Shown here: piece by piece, positions 54,004 through 61,770 of the stretch
Position numbering within the stretch: position 1 is the first letter of the stretch
How the letters are laid out: every line of letters starts with the position of its first letter
Source: Desulfofundulus australicus DSM 11792
Lineage (GTDB): Bacteria; Bacillota; Desulfotomaculia; Desulfotomaculales; Desulfovirgulaceae
Assembly (NCBI RefSeq): GCF_900129285.1
Contig: NZ_FQUW01000009.1
Span: 53,488 to 117,487, forward strand
Direction: 5' to 3'
Length of the DNA stretch: 64,000 nucleotides
The notes under the pieces: model-generated
Seen by the model: the letters and a program-made list of their open reading frames with translations, nothing else
What the model was told of the DNA's origin: nothing
Databases searched by the model: none
Position numbers and translations under genes: made by a program

Positions 54004-54255
54004 ATGCACCGCACCCAAATTTACCTCCGCCCCGAACAGCACAGGGCACTGCTGGATGAAGCGGCAAAAAAGGGCATCTCGCTCGCCGAGCTAATACGGC
54101 AAATCGTTTCTGAACATCTGGAAAGGCAGGAAAGGAAGGCTCCGAAAGAGGCATTCCTGCGGATTATAGGCATGGGGGCAAGCGGCAGAAAAGACGTTTC
54201 AGAGCAACACGACTACTGTCTGGCGGAGGTACTGGACCGTGGCCATAATGGTTGA
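54004..54255 (+). CDS. CopG/RHH-type antitoxin
   Basis: MHRTQIYLRPEQHRALLDEA AKKGISLAELIRQIVSEHL is a ribbon-helix-helix domain (beta strand RTQIYL, two helices). The tail IGMGASGRKDVSEQHDYCLA EVLDRG is the toxin-binding arm. It overlaps the PIN toxin by 17 bases, so the pair is translated together, and the promoter carries a palindrome over its -10. The GASGxxDVSxxHDxxLAE motif recurs in the decayed VapB at 30202-30519 as GESGKKDISVNHDSYLAE, although the DNA-binding folds differ. Confidence 0.9.
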   Translation: MHRTQIYLRPEQHRALLDEAAKKGISLAELIRQIVSEHLERQERKAPKEAFLRIIGMGASGRKDVSEQHDYCLAEVLDRGHNG

Positions 54256-54661
54256 TACAGGCGCCTGGTACGCGGTTTGCGACATCTCGGATCGAAACCA
54301 TGAGCGGGCGAGGAACTTTTATGAAAAGGTAGCCGGCGAAGTCCCGCTTCTAACGACCGTTGCCATCCTGGTGGAAACATGGGCTTTACTGGCCGCCCGC
54401 CTGGGCCGTCATGCCGCCCAGACCTTCTGGCAAATGCTGCGCGAAACCGGCACTCCCGTAATCGCCCTGGAACAGCCGGACCTGGAGGCAGCGTGGCAGA
54501 TAATGCATGCCTTCCCCGACCAGGATTTCAGTTTTACAGATTGCACCACTTTTGCCGTCATGGAGAGGCTGCGCATTGAACAGGTCTTTACTTTCGACCA
54601 TCACTTCCTGGTCTACCGCTACGGTCCCGGCAGGAGGAAAGCTTTCATTTGCGAACCGTGA
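54239..54661 (+). CDS. PIN-domain ribonuclease toxin (VapC-like)
   Basis: The 140-residue protein shows the PIN acidic set: MVDTGAWYAVCD (Asp), LLTTVAILVETWALLAARLG (Glu), FSFTDCTTFAVMERLRI (Asp) and VFTFDHHFLVYRYG. PIN toxins cut RNA, often tRNA or rRNA, when antitoxin is lost. Start may be GTG 54239 or ATG 54248; both overlap the antitoxin gene. It lies between the MarR and TolC genes of the efflux island, so it was inserted there as a mobile module. Confidence 0.92.
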   Translation: MAIMVDTGAWYAVCDISDRNHERARNFYEKVAGEVPLLTTVAILVETWALLAARLGRHAAQTFWQMLRETGTPVIALEQPDLEAAWQIMHAFPDQDFSFTDCTTFAVMERLRIEQVFTFDHHFLVYRYGPGRRKAFICEP

Positions 54662-54725
54662 CCATCACCACGCGGGGCGAGTGTGCCCTGGTTTTAGTCG
54701 TCGCTCCCGGTCGTATCGCTGACCG

Positions 54726-54828
54726 GGCCAGGCCCCGGCTCCGGTCTTCGGCAGGTACCGGCCACATTCACACCTCCTGTGTTCAGGTGGCCCCCGCGGA
54801 CATCCTGTCCGCGGCATGTGGCCTGGCC
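54726..54828. ncRNA. Multi-branched structured intergenic element (candidate RNA)
   Basis: A 9-bp closing stem GGCCAGGCC/GGCCTGGCC (54726-54734 with 54820-54828) encloses three hairpins. They are CCGGT/ACCGG (about 54742-54761), GGCCAC/GTGGCC (54760-54765 with 54787-54792) containing an ACAC/GTGT inner stem, and CCGCGGACA/TGTCCGCGG (54794-54802 with 54806-54814). Such a junction with four perfect stems is unlikely to be chance. On the minus strand an AGGAGG-N5-ATG and a 40-codon frame overlap it, so it could instead be a structured 5' region. Confidence 0.4.
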
Positions 54829-54896
54829 CGGCAGCGCTCACTCCAGGCCGCTCCTGCTGTAAAACCGGGGCACATGACGAGATTATTAACACTCTG

Positions 54897-54931
54897 AAGC
54901 CCCCCTGCCCGTATGGGAAAGGGGGGCTTTT
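54897..54931 (+). terminator. Terminator between the toxin gene and the TolC gene
   Basis: AAGCCCCCC (54897-54905) pairs with GGGGGGCTT (54921-54929) and is followed by TT on the plus strand. It ends the toxin transcript and, being symmetric, may also end the leftward TolC transcript. Confidence 0.75.
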
Positions 54932-54942
54932 AACCACCTGCC

Positions 54943-56082
54943 TTACCGGCCCTGGGTGCTCCCCGAAGCCCCGCCGCCCGTGCCGCCGCCACCGGCAACA
55001 GCCAGGCTGATGTAAGCCCAGGGCTTTTCAAAGGCCAGCTTGAGGTAGGCGTGCTGGCAGGCCGCCTCCAGCGCCTTCTGCCGGGCCTGAGCCAGGGCCG
55101 CCTCGGCAGCCGCCACCTCGGCCCGGGTGGCCATGCCCACGTCGTATTTCACCTTCGTCACCCGCAGGTTTTCTTCGGCTGTTTTAACCCCTTCCTGCAG
55201 GGATCGGTAGGACTCTTCCAGGCTTTTGGCATTGTAGTAGAGGGACCGGGTGACCTCTTCCAGCATCTTTTTAGCACTGGCGGCGTCCAGCTCGGCCTGC
55301 TCCACTTCAATTTTTCTTGCTTCGTAGGGCCGGTACTCGCCGGTATAGAACATCATGTCCTCAAGGTATTTCTGCAGGGTCACTTTTTCATTGGCCAGCC
55401 AGACGGTGGGACTTTCCGCCACAATACGGCCCACTTCCACATTCACATCAGGCACCTCCAGGGGGGCGAAATTCACCCCGTCCACCAGCACCGGGCGGTC
55501 CTGGGGCCACAGGCCCACCAGCTGGTTGAAAGAGGCATAGGCGTTGTCGAGATCGTTTTTCGCCGCTTCCAGGGCTGCCTTAGCCCCGGCCAGCTGCGCC
55601 TCCGCCGCCACCAGGTCGGCCTGCGGGATCATCCCCACCTGGAAACTGACCCGCGCCCGGCGCACATCCCAGTCAGCCTTCTGCAGGCCCGCTTCTGCCA
55701 CCTTTACCTTTTCCTGAGCTTTAAGAACATCCCAGTATTTCCTGCAGGTATCCAGGGCTACCTCATCCTGCTCGGCGGTCAGATTTTTCTTGGACATGCG
55801 CCAGGTCAGGTCGGCCGCCAGCAGGTTGGCCCAGGCCATCTCCACGTACTTGTTACCAGGCGGTGCTGTGGGCACATAATCCAGCTGGTCCGCACTTTCT
55901 TCACGCAGCTCATAGGTGCGGTCGATTTCCTTTTCCGCCTTTTTCACGTTTTCGCTGTGTTCCAGGGCCATGGCGATGGCCTGGTTCAGGGTCAGCTCGG
56001 GCGTGGCCGGCTCCTTGGCCCAGGCAGAGGGTGGTACGAGCAAAGAAGCTATGAGGATAAACACTGTGAGAATGCGGCCCAA
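54943..56082 (-). CDS. TolC-family protein (short form) of the RND island
   Basis: A signal peptide (RILTVFILIASLLVPPSAWA) precedes LTLNQAIAMALEHSENVKKA and two helical repeats: WRMSKKNLTAEQDEVALDTC RKYWDVLKAQEKVKVAEAG and QDRPVLVDGVNFAPLEVPDV then LDAASAKKMLEEVTRSLYYN AKSLEESYRSLQEGV. At 379 residues it is a near twin of the protein at 4190-5323 (shared WRMSKK, WxVLKAQE-VKV, RPVLVD and AKSLEESY-S motifs), both shorter than enterobacterial TolC. It lies upstream of the MarR-RND operon, sharing direction, and has its own promoter. It should form the outer conduit of the RND pump. Confidence 0.9.
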   Translation of the reverse strand: MGRILTVFILIASLLVPPSAWAKEPATPELTLNQAIAMALEHSENVKKAEKEIDRTYELREESADQLDYVPTAPPGNKYVEMAWANLLAADLTWRMSKKNLTAEQDEVALDTCRKYWDVLKAQEKVKVAEAGLQKADWDVRRARVSFQVGMIPQADLVAAEAQLAGAKAALEAAKNDLDNAYASFNQLVGLWPQDRPVLVDGVNFAPLEVPDVNVEVGRIVAESPTVWLANEKVTLQKYLEDMMFYTGEYRPYEARKIEVEQAELDAASAKKMLEEVTRSLYYNAKSLEESYRSLQEGVKTAEENLRVTKVKYDVGMATRAEVAAAEAALAQARQKALEAACQHAYLKLAFEKPWAYISLAVAGGGGTGGGASGSTQGR

Positions 56083-56129
56083 GTTTCAGCCCTCCTTTTT
56101 CCTGTTCGGTTTCAACTCGTTAAATTATT

Positions 56130-56188
56130 GTTAAACCGTTTAACTAATTTTCACCCCCAGTATACCCCTGGCAAACAGGTGCAGTCAA
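56130..56188 (-). promoter_or_regulatory. Promoter and palindromic operator of the TolC gene
   Basis: On the minus strand TTGACT (56183-56188) and TATACT (56159-56164) lie 18 bases apart. Downstream, GTTAAAC-C-GTTTAAC (56130-56144) is a near-perfect 15-base palindrome in the leader, a likely repressor site. It differs from the candidate MarR site at 53795. Confidence 0.6.
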
Positions 56189-56344
56189 GGTTTTTTCGTC
56201 CTCGGGGACCATGATTTTCACACCATTCCGGGGGGCAAGCAATGGTCAGGGAAACCAGCAAGAACAAAAAGGGCGGGCAGATTGTGTTACCACCCATTGC
56301 CGTATCTGTTAAAATCAAATTGGTGATATTATGACCGAAAACCT

Positions 56345-56697
56345 GCCCCGGGACAGATACGATACGACTTGAAGAGAAAATTATCGAACAAATCTTCCAG
56401 GAGGTAGAATCCATGCTGAACATCGAAGAATCGGCCGGTTATCAGCGGATTTTCAAAAAGGGTGTCGAAAAGGGAATACAGCAAGGGATGGAGAAGGGCC
56501 TGGAGAAGGGTATGGAAAAAGGGAGGCAGGAAACCCTCAGGGAGACTGTTTTGAAGCTTTTGCATAAAAAGTTCAAGAAAATACCCCGCCCCTATGTGGA
56601 TAAAATCAGGTCCCTGGATGAATACGCCCTGGGGCTGATCCTGGATAACATCTTTGAAATAAACACTCTCTCCGACCTGGAGGAGTACCTGTAGCCG
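56345..56697 (+). pseudogene. C-terminal remnant of an Rpn/PD-(D/E)XK transposase-nuclease
   Basis: The frame TDTIRLEEKIIEQIFQEVES followed by MLNIEESAGYQRIFKKGVEK, GIQQGMEKGLEKGMEKGRQE, TLRETVLKLLHKKFKKIPRP, VDKIRSLDEYALGLILDNIF is the C-terminal region of Rpn-type recombination-promoting nucleases (KG-rich coiled coil plus KFKxIP...L). The catalytic N-terminal domain is missing, and stop codons lie just upstream. An ATG at 56413 could still start a 93-residue helical protein. Confidence 0.65.
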
Positions 56698-56770
56698 GCA
56701 CCTACATCCCGTAATTATCCCATGCGGAACTGGGCGTAAACGTGGGCGAGCTGGCCAGGCACAAAAAAAG

Positions 56771-57045
56771 ACAGAAGTGGAAATTAGAAAGCTGGCCAGA
56801 GGCCTTGTGGGCGCCAAAACGGAACTGAGTGGGCTGGCCAGAAGTTAGCCTACCTACGCACTGGAATACGAGGCCTACCGGGTCCTACCCGAATACCTGA
56901 AAAACTACGGCATCGAGATAACGGATAACGGAAAGGTTTGTGCGCACGGAACACCAACTACGCAAGACCGGCGGTTGTGGAAAGGGCGAAGGAAAAGGGA
57001 ATAATCGTGGTTCAGAGCTTCGAATGGTTTGTAGCCGACAAATAA
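56771..57045 (+). pseudogene. Decayed DUF3782-like nuclease gene
   Basis: Pieces of one protein are readable: TEVEIRKLARGLVGAKTELS GLARS, a TAG, then PTYALEYEAYRVLPEYLKNY GIEITDNGK, then after a frame change YARPAVVERAKEKGIIVVQS FEWFVADK and stop. The order (coiled-coil lead, ExExxRxLPxxLKxYGIEI, C-terminal GIxVVQSxEW) is that of DUF3782-type endonuclease-like proteins such as the intact one at 62214-62954. A nonsense codon and two frameshifts make it inactive. Confidence 0.65.
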
Positions 57046-57121
57046 AAATTAAAATAAAAATTAGCAAAAGAAAAAGCCGGGCTGAAACATCATGGGTTCC
57101 AGCCCGGTTTGCTTTAGAAGC

Positions 57122-59437
57122 TTACAGGTTCATGGTGACGGTTTGGGTGGTCGGATCCCAGTTAACCTGGGCACCAAGGGCCTGAGCGACGTAGCGGAAG
57201 GGCAGCATGGTCCGGCCGCTGGTCACTTCGGCTTTCACGTCCATGGTCACGGCCACGCCGTTGATCAGCATGACGTTGCTGCCGATGGTGAACTGGACCA
57301 CCTTGTCGCCCTTGATCAGGGTCACCTTACCGCCGTTGTAGAGGATGTTCTCCGCAGCCACACCCACAGCCTGGGCGGAGTAGCGCACCGGGATGTAGGT
57401 CCGGCCGTTCTTGATGTACGGAGCCACATCCATGGTCTGCTCCACACCGTTCAGGGTGAACTTGGTGTCGCCGACCTTGAAGACCACAGTGGCCTTCTGT
57501 TCACCGGGAGCGGGGGTGACGACATTGGCATTCACCACGGTAGCCACTTCATCATCGCCCGGGAACGCTCCGTCTTCGTCACGCTTGAAGATAATCTGCT
57601 CGTCAGTATCTCCGGCACCAAATACATAGTAGTTATCTTCGTTTTGCTTCGTATCGTCGTATGCATAGTAATCATCAAGCGTGTCGATATCATTTACTTC
57701 GTTGACGGCCAGCCCGCCAACCTTAACTTTAATCGAACCTACGGGCACAGTCCTGTCGACATCATATTCTATACCGCTAATCTTAATGGTACTGGCCGTT
57801 GTACTTTCGGCGTCCACAGGAATGATCAACCTGGAATCGCCATCGGTCAAACTGATATTGTCTTCGTCAATGTCCAGATCGCCAGCGGTAACTTCAACTG
57901 TGGGCTCAGCAGAGAAGGTTACACCGCTGGGCAGCCAAAGTTCAATGTTTTCATCATCGGCAATTGCACCTGCGATGCTCTCAACGATCTCAATGTCACC
58001 GGCAGCCTGATCATTCAGACCGATCTTTACATCCGGGGTGGCTGCCGCCTTTACTACCACGGGTGGTACAACTTTGGCAACCGTTACGCTACCTTTTACA
58101 CCAGCGGTCCCGCCGACTTCAATGTTCAGGTCACCGGTAACATCGCCGGATAGGATGACCTCAGCATCTTCTAAAGTAATCTTGCCAGGGTCATCAGACG
58201 ACTCATCGCCAATCCAGAACTTCAGTGTGCGACCGTCCTTGCCGACAGTAGCGAAGCCGTTATAGCCTTTGCTGTTATCAATATCAATATCGTTTTCCGT
58301 GTCAACGGATGGCAATTTACCCCACTTGGCATTGGCCGGCAAGGTAAGAGTGATAGTTCTGCCTTTAATGAGGCTGCCGGGCGCAGTTTCTTCAATTACA
58401 ATGTCCCCAATTTCCTGCTCGGTCTTACCCGCAATAATTTCAGGCGTTTCAGCGGCACTTACATTTGCGCCCATTTCGCCGTACCTAGCTACCACCAGGG
58501 AGGTGGGATCAGTATCAGTAGCACCGCTGATGGTTACCGTCACATCGCCAGTCTTGGCCTTGGTTTCGTCTTCCACAGTAATGCCCAGAGGTACGCTGAA
58601 GTACATACCTTTTTCGGCATCTTTTTTCACATCAAGGTACAGATCCCGGCCGTCACGTACAATCTCAAAGCTATTTTTATCATTCAACCAGTTGCTGTCG
58701 CCCCAGATTAAGGTCGGGGTACCCACGCTGCTCCACTCGAAGCCATCGGGCAGGCGCAGCTTGATGCTTTCGGAGTCAATTTCAAAAGCGTTCTTAACAG
58801 ACTCCTTGAACCGGAGAACAACAGTGGTATCGTCGGTGAAGGTCTTAACTTCGTCCACCGAGACCAGGACCACATCACCGCGGATCTTACCGACCACTAC
58901 TTCCCCGCTGCTAAAACCAGAGGTAGAAGGCGCAGTCGCTACCAGAACAACATCACCGGATTCACCGGCAGGAATTTTTACGTTCTTCAGGTACAGGTAG
59001 AGGTAACCGTCATTGCCCATAAGCTTATTCACATCTGAAATGCTTGCTACCACTAATTTGACTTCATTATCGGCAAGCTTATAGGCATCAATGTCGACAC
59101 CAGCTAAACCGTTATCGTCACCACTATATGTGGGAGGTACGGAGAAAAGGTACGCTTCGTTCTGGATTTTACCATTTGCATCTACATCTAAATTTGCCCA
59201 GTCGAACTCGTAATCAGAGGGCAACCTGAAGGTAACCATGTGCCCTTGATATACTGACCCGGCGGTTGTTTTAACCAGCACCGTACCCAGAGTGTCGCGG
59301 GTGTCGTCAGTAAGCGATGGAACCGTCAGGGCTTCATATGTGCTCGCTGCCGCCGCCGGGCCGACCATGGGTACCAGCAGGGTCGCCAGCAGGGCCAGGG
59401 TGGCCAGGATGGCGATCAGTTTCCTGGATTTACGCAT
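57122..59437 (-). CDS. Large surface (S-layer-like) protein with copper-amine-oxidase-N domain
   Basis: A signal peptide (MRKSRKLIAILATLALLATL, LVPMVGPAAAAS) precedes about 620 residues of acidic, Thr/Val-rich beta structure with several related blocks (for example LRLPDGFEWSSVGTPTLIW, LTLPANAKWGKLPSV and IELWLPSGVTFSAEPTVEV, each a LWLPxGxxW-like strand). A C-terminal copper amine oxidase N domain follows (KFTLNGVEQTMDVAPYIKNG RTYIPVRYSAQAVGV and the YVAQALGAQVNWDPTTQTVT repeat). Such proteins often form or decorate the surface layer. Base composition is less GC-rich than its neighbours, consistent with a highly expressed surface protein. No SLH domain is seen, so wall binding would be via the CAO domain. 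Confidence 0.85.
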   Translation of the reverse strand: MRKSRKLIAILATLALLATLLVPMVGPAAAASTYEALTVPSLTDDTRDTLGTVLVKTTAGSVYQGHMVTFRLPSDYEFDWANLDVDANGKIQNEAYLFSVPPTYSGDDNGLAGVDIDAYKLADNEVKLVVASISDVNKLMGNDGYLYLYLKNVKIPAGESGDVVLVATAPSTSGFSSGEVVVGKIRGDVVLVSVDEVKTFTDDTTVVLRFKESVKNAFEIDSESIKLRLPDGFEWSSVGTPTLIWGDSNWLNDKNSFEIVRDGRDLYLDVKKDAEKGMYFSVPLGITVEDETKAKTGDVTVTISGATDTDPTSLVVARYGEMGANVSAAETPEIIAGKTEQEIGDIVIEETAPGSLIKGRTITLTLPANAKWGKLPSVDTENDIDIDNSKGYNGFATVGKDGRTLKFWIGDESSDDPGKITLEDAEVILSGDVTGDLNIEVGGTAGVKGSVTVAKVVPPVVVKAAATPDVKIGLNDQAAGDIEIVESIAGAIADDENIELWLPSGVTFSAEPTVEVTAGDLDIDEDNISLTDGDSRLIIPVDAESTTASTIKISGIEYDVDRTVPVGSIKVKVGGLAVNEVNDIDTLDDYYAYDDTKQNEDNYYVFGAGDTDEQIIFKRDEDGAFPGDDEVATVVNANVVTPAPGEQKATVVFKVGDTKFTLNGVEQTMDVAPYIKNGRTYIPVRYSAQAVGVAAENILYNGGKVTLIKGDKVVQFTIGSNVMLINGVAVTMDVKAEVTSGRTMLPFRYVAQALGAQVNWDPTTQTVTMNL

Positions 59438-59890
59438 CCAGTTTTAACCTCCTCATCAATTAGTTTAGTTCATTAGTTTGTTTTCGTGCAGATTGATCCC
59501 ACTACCTGGCAAGGGCCGCTGTGCCGTCCATCCCCCCTTTGCGGGTTTTCCCGTTTCCTGGTGCATCCGGGCTGCGTTGTCTGCTGCCATTTCGTTCCTC
59601 CGGGTGCAGCAAGCACCCTCGTTAGCCAGTCAGTCCCGGGGAAGGTATATTCTACACCGCCATCCAGAATTCCTCCTGAACTGGACGGGCCTTCCTCGGT
59701 TACCTGGTTAATTAGACAACTGGAAGGGCGAAAAAGTTCCACCCGGCAGAAAAATTTTTTTTGGGGGGCCGCCGGCACATGTTGTAATGCAAACAGCGAT
59801 TGCCAAATGGTCTAAATCCAGGGACATGTTTTTAAAGATCGTCGCAGCAACACTCTATTTAATGTATAATCAGAGCAGGAGATGGTTTTA
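59438..59890 (-). promoter_or_regulatory. Long leader of the surface-protein gene
   Basis: About 350 bases precede the surface-protein start without a gene. The leader holds a GGTGCTTGCTGCACC-type hairpin (about 59600-59620), an A-rich/T-rich stretch (about 59745-59760) and the structured element described separately at 59494-59570. A TGAGGAGG ribosome-binding site lies before the ATG. No convincing -35/-10 pair for the leftward gene was found; a TATAAT at 59864-59869 serves the rightward antitoxin gene. Confidence 0.45.
59494..59570 (-). promoter_or_regulatory. Possible cyclic-di-GMP-I (GEMM)-like riboswitch
   Basis: On the minus strand the element reads GCACCAGGAAAC, a GGG-AAAA-CCC hairpin with a GAAA-type loop, GCAAAGG, a further stem and AGGTAGTGGGATC. 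This order resembles GEMM RNAs (GCACAGGGCAAAC, GNRA hairpin, GCAAAG, GGTAGCGGGGTTACC), but several consensus positions differ and GCAAAGGG can also pair with CCCTTGC. A cyclic-di-GMP switch on a surface protein would be typical of clostridia, and a diguanylate cyclase lies at 25388-27097. Confidence 0.3.
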
Positions 59891-60058
59891 ATGACCCGTG
59901 AAGTTCTTGTAGATGAATTACTCAAGCTCCCGCCCTGTGAGCTGAAGCAGGTGCTGGATGTGCTTGTCGAAAAGCTTGTTGTCAGGCAGGATCTGGAACT
60001 GGCCAGGGAGATCATTGAGCAGTACAGGCCGGCTCTGGAGGAGCTGGCTTCCAGATGA
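59891..60058 (+). CDS. Small antitoxin-like protein upstream of a Doc remnant
   Basis: From an ATG nine bases after AGGAG the frame reads MTREVLVDELLKLPPCELKQ, VLDVLVEKLVVRQDLELARE, IIEQYRPALEELASR. It is an all-helical acidic protein of 55 residues. It overlaps the ATG of a truncated Doc toxin gene by ATGA, so it is the partner antitoxin by position. It does not have the Phd fold pattern. It can still be expressed: a TATAAT lies at 59864-59869. Confidence 0.65.
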   Translation: MTREVLVDELLKLPPCELKQVLDVLVEKLVVRQDLELAREIIEQYRPALEELASR

Positions 60059-60183
60059 AGTGGATAACCCCACAGGCTGTGGAAATGATACACGAAGACG
60101 TTATCAGGACTACTGGTGGACCTGGTGGTATCCGCGACCGCGATCCGGGTTGCGCACCTTCTTTCCTATTGTTTACTGTATGA
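60055..60183 (+). pseudogene. doc: Truncated Doc (death-on-curing, Fic-like) toxin
   Basis: MKWITPQAVEMIHEDVIRTT GGPGGIRDR is the N-terminus of Doc toxins (IHEDxIRxxGGxxGIRDxGLLESAL). After GGIRDR the sequence changes to DPGCAPSFLLFTV and stops; the catalytic HxFxDGNKR core is missing. A dead toxin behind a living antitoxin-type gene. Confidence 0.8.
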
Positions 60184-60229
60184 ATTCATGCTAGACTATA
60201 GTAAGAAAACTACCAAAGGAGAGATGCAT

Positions 60230-60496
60230 GTGGAGTTCGTATCTCCAACTCCTAAAGGTCAGGTGACAATTCCCAAGCCCATCCGCGATGCCCTGGGTCT
60301 CACGCCCAAAACCAAACTGCGGGTGTATGCTGATAGGGGCAGGGTGGTTCTGGAACCTGTGTCTCCCCTGGATAGCCTTCTGGAGGAGTTGGAAGCCGAA
60401 GCCCGCCAGAAAGGGTATACCAGAGAAGATCTGGAACGGGAAGTCGAGGCCGTGCGGGAACAACTGATCAAGAAACTTTACCCGGCGGGAGATTAA
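60230..60496 (+). CDS. AbrB/SpoVT-type antitoxin
   Basis: The swapped-hairpin domain MEFVSPTPKGQVTIPKPIRD ALGLTPKTKLRVYADRGRVV LEPV is followed by a helical tail (PLDSLLEELEAEARQKGYTR EDLEREVEAVREQLIKKLYP). A GTG start at 60230 lies six bases after AGGAGAG, better placed than the ATG at 60224. It is separated by two bases from the PIN toxin gene, forming a complete toxin-antitoxin pair. It lies downstream of the Doc remnant. Confidence 0.9.
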   Translation: MEFVSPTPKGQVTIPKPIRDALGLTPKTKLRVYADRGRVVLEPVSPLDSLLEELEAEARQKGYTREDLEREVEAVREQLIKKLYPAGD

Positions 60497-60498
60497 CT

Positions 60499-60909
60499 GT
60501 GCGGGTAATGCTTGATACCAACGTGCTCATCTCTGGCATGGTTTTTTCTGGGCCGGAGCGACGCTTGCTGGAAGTCATTCGAGAAGATCATGTTCTCGTG
60601 GTTGACGATTTCCTCCTGGCGGAAACCCGGGAAGTGCTGACGCGCAAGTTCCCAGGCAGAGAACAGCTTATTAACATCATGTTGCAATCCTTCAAGGTTG
60701 AAAAACATCCGATGCCCCCGGCGGAGAAAATTCGGGAGGCGGCAAGGCACCTTCGCGACCCGAAAGACGCTGCTGTCCTGGCCTCGGTACTGCTCGCGAA
60801 TCCGGACATCTTCGTCAGCGGGGACAAGGACCTGCATACTCCGGACGTACAGGCCCTGGCCCGTGTATGCACAACAAGACAAGCATTAATGCTGCTGGAA
60901 AAGGGATGA
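60499..60909 (+). CDS. PIN-domain toxin (COG1569-type)
   Basis: MRVMLDTNVLISGMVFSGPE (first Asp and DTNVLISG signature), DDFLLAETREVLTRKF (Glu), HLRDPKDAAVLASVLLANPD IFVSGDKDLHT (Asp residues) form an intact PIN active site. This family of about 136 residues is the usual partner of an AbrB antitoxin. The start is GTG at 60499, two bases past the antitoxin stop. Probable endoribonuclease. Confidence 0.92.
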   Translation: MRVMLDTNVLISGMVFSGPERRLLEVIREDHVLVVDDFLLAETREVLTRKFPGREQLINIMLQSFKVEKHPMPPAEKIREAARHLRDPKDAAVLASVLLANPDIFVSGDKDLHTPDVQALARVCTTRQALMLLEKG

Positions 60910-60955
60910 AGCTGCTGCTCACGCATTGTTTCTTGCCGGGTGTATTTTGAACTCT

Positions 60956-61093
60956 TACTTTGATTGTTACGTCTCGTTTGTCCTGGCCGCATCCAGAAAC
61001 GTAAAGCTGGTCATGGGCGACCGCCGCCTGTTCAACGCAGCCGGCGCGCATCTTTCCTGGATCGTCTGGATTGAAGAATGGCAAAGGGAATAG
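60956..61093 (+). pseudogene. C-terminal fragment of another PIN toxin
   Basis: In one open frame: YFDCYVSFVLAASRNVKLVM, GDRRLFNAAGAHLSWIVWIE, EWQRE and stop. YDxxxxxLAExxxxxLVxGDRRLxNA....WVxWIxDW is the end of VapC-type PIN proteins (GDRRL contains the final catalytic Asp). The start and first half are missing. It lies 50 bases after a complete PIN gene of a different subfamily. Confidence 0.75.
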
Positions 61094-61113
61094 AGAGGTG
61101 GGGAGTGATTTCA

Positions 61114-61701
61114 GTGACCGAGGCAGCACCCAGGGAATCTTCCCTCCGGGGTACACTGACTTACGGCGATTACCTGCAAATCGACGACGGGCGGCAGTAC
61201 GAATTGATCGAGGGGGAACTGATTTTGACACCTTCTCCCGGTTTTTTGCACCAGCACATAGCGGCCGGCGTCGGCGGGCTTTTACGGGCTTACGTGGATA
61301 AGCACAACATGGGGCTGGTATTATTTGCACCTTTCGATGTGGTGCTGGCCGACAACCTGGTTCTGCAGCCGGACGTCCTCTACCTTTCCCGGGAGCGCTT
61401 TGACCTGCTCACTGAAAATTGCTTGAAAGGCGCGCCAGATCTGGTGGTGGAAGTTCTCTCACCGGCCTCGGGGCGCCGCGACCGGCTGGAAAAAAGCAGG
61501 CTCTACCTGAAACACGGCGTGAAGGAGTACTGGGTGGTGGATCCTTTCGCCCAGACCGTGGAAATATTCAGTGCGGGGGAAAAGGGGTGGCTTCTGGCCG
61601 GCGCGTACGGCCCGGAAGATACACTTAGCTCTCCCCTTCTTCCCGGTTTCTCCGCCAACGGGGAAGAAATATTCCGCCTGCCTGAAGGGCTGGTGCTGTA
61701 A
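61114..61701 (+). CDS. Uma2-family (DUF820) endonuclease-like protein
   Basis: LTYGDYLQIDDGRQYELIEG ELILTPSPGFLHQHIAAGVG, VLQPDVLYLSRERFDLLTEN and GAPDLVVEVLSPASGRRDRL EKSRLYLKHGVKEYWVVDPF AQTVEIF follow the Uma2 pattern with Glu and Asp-x(n)-Glu-x-x-Ser active-site residues. It is about 195 residues. The GTG at 61114 after GAGGTGGGG is preferred to the ATG at 61078. It is related to the gene at 19211-19783. In this accessory stretch it neighbours toxin genes. Confidence 0.85.
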   Translation: MTEAAPRESSLRGTLTYGDYLQIDDGRQYELIEGELILTPSPGFLHQHIAAGVGGLLRAYVDKHNMGLVLFAPFDVVLADNLVLQPDVLYLSRERFDLLTENCLKGAPDLVVEVLSPASGRRDRLEKSRLYLKHGVKEYWVVDPFAQTVEIFSAGEKGWLLAGAYGPEDTLSSPLLPGFSANGEEIFRLPEGLVL

Positions 61702-61770
61702 TCCCCGGGCTTTTTTCTTGACCTGATAAATAATGATGCGACTGACATGGATTAAAGCGTGGTGGTTTCC

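Noticed and set aside
54665..54937. Leftward 90-residue open frame overlapping the structured element
   Set aside because: It resembles no known protein and is Arg/Pro/Gly-rich as expected by chance in this composition; an AGGAGG before an internal ATG is the only support.
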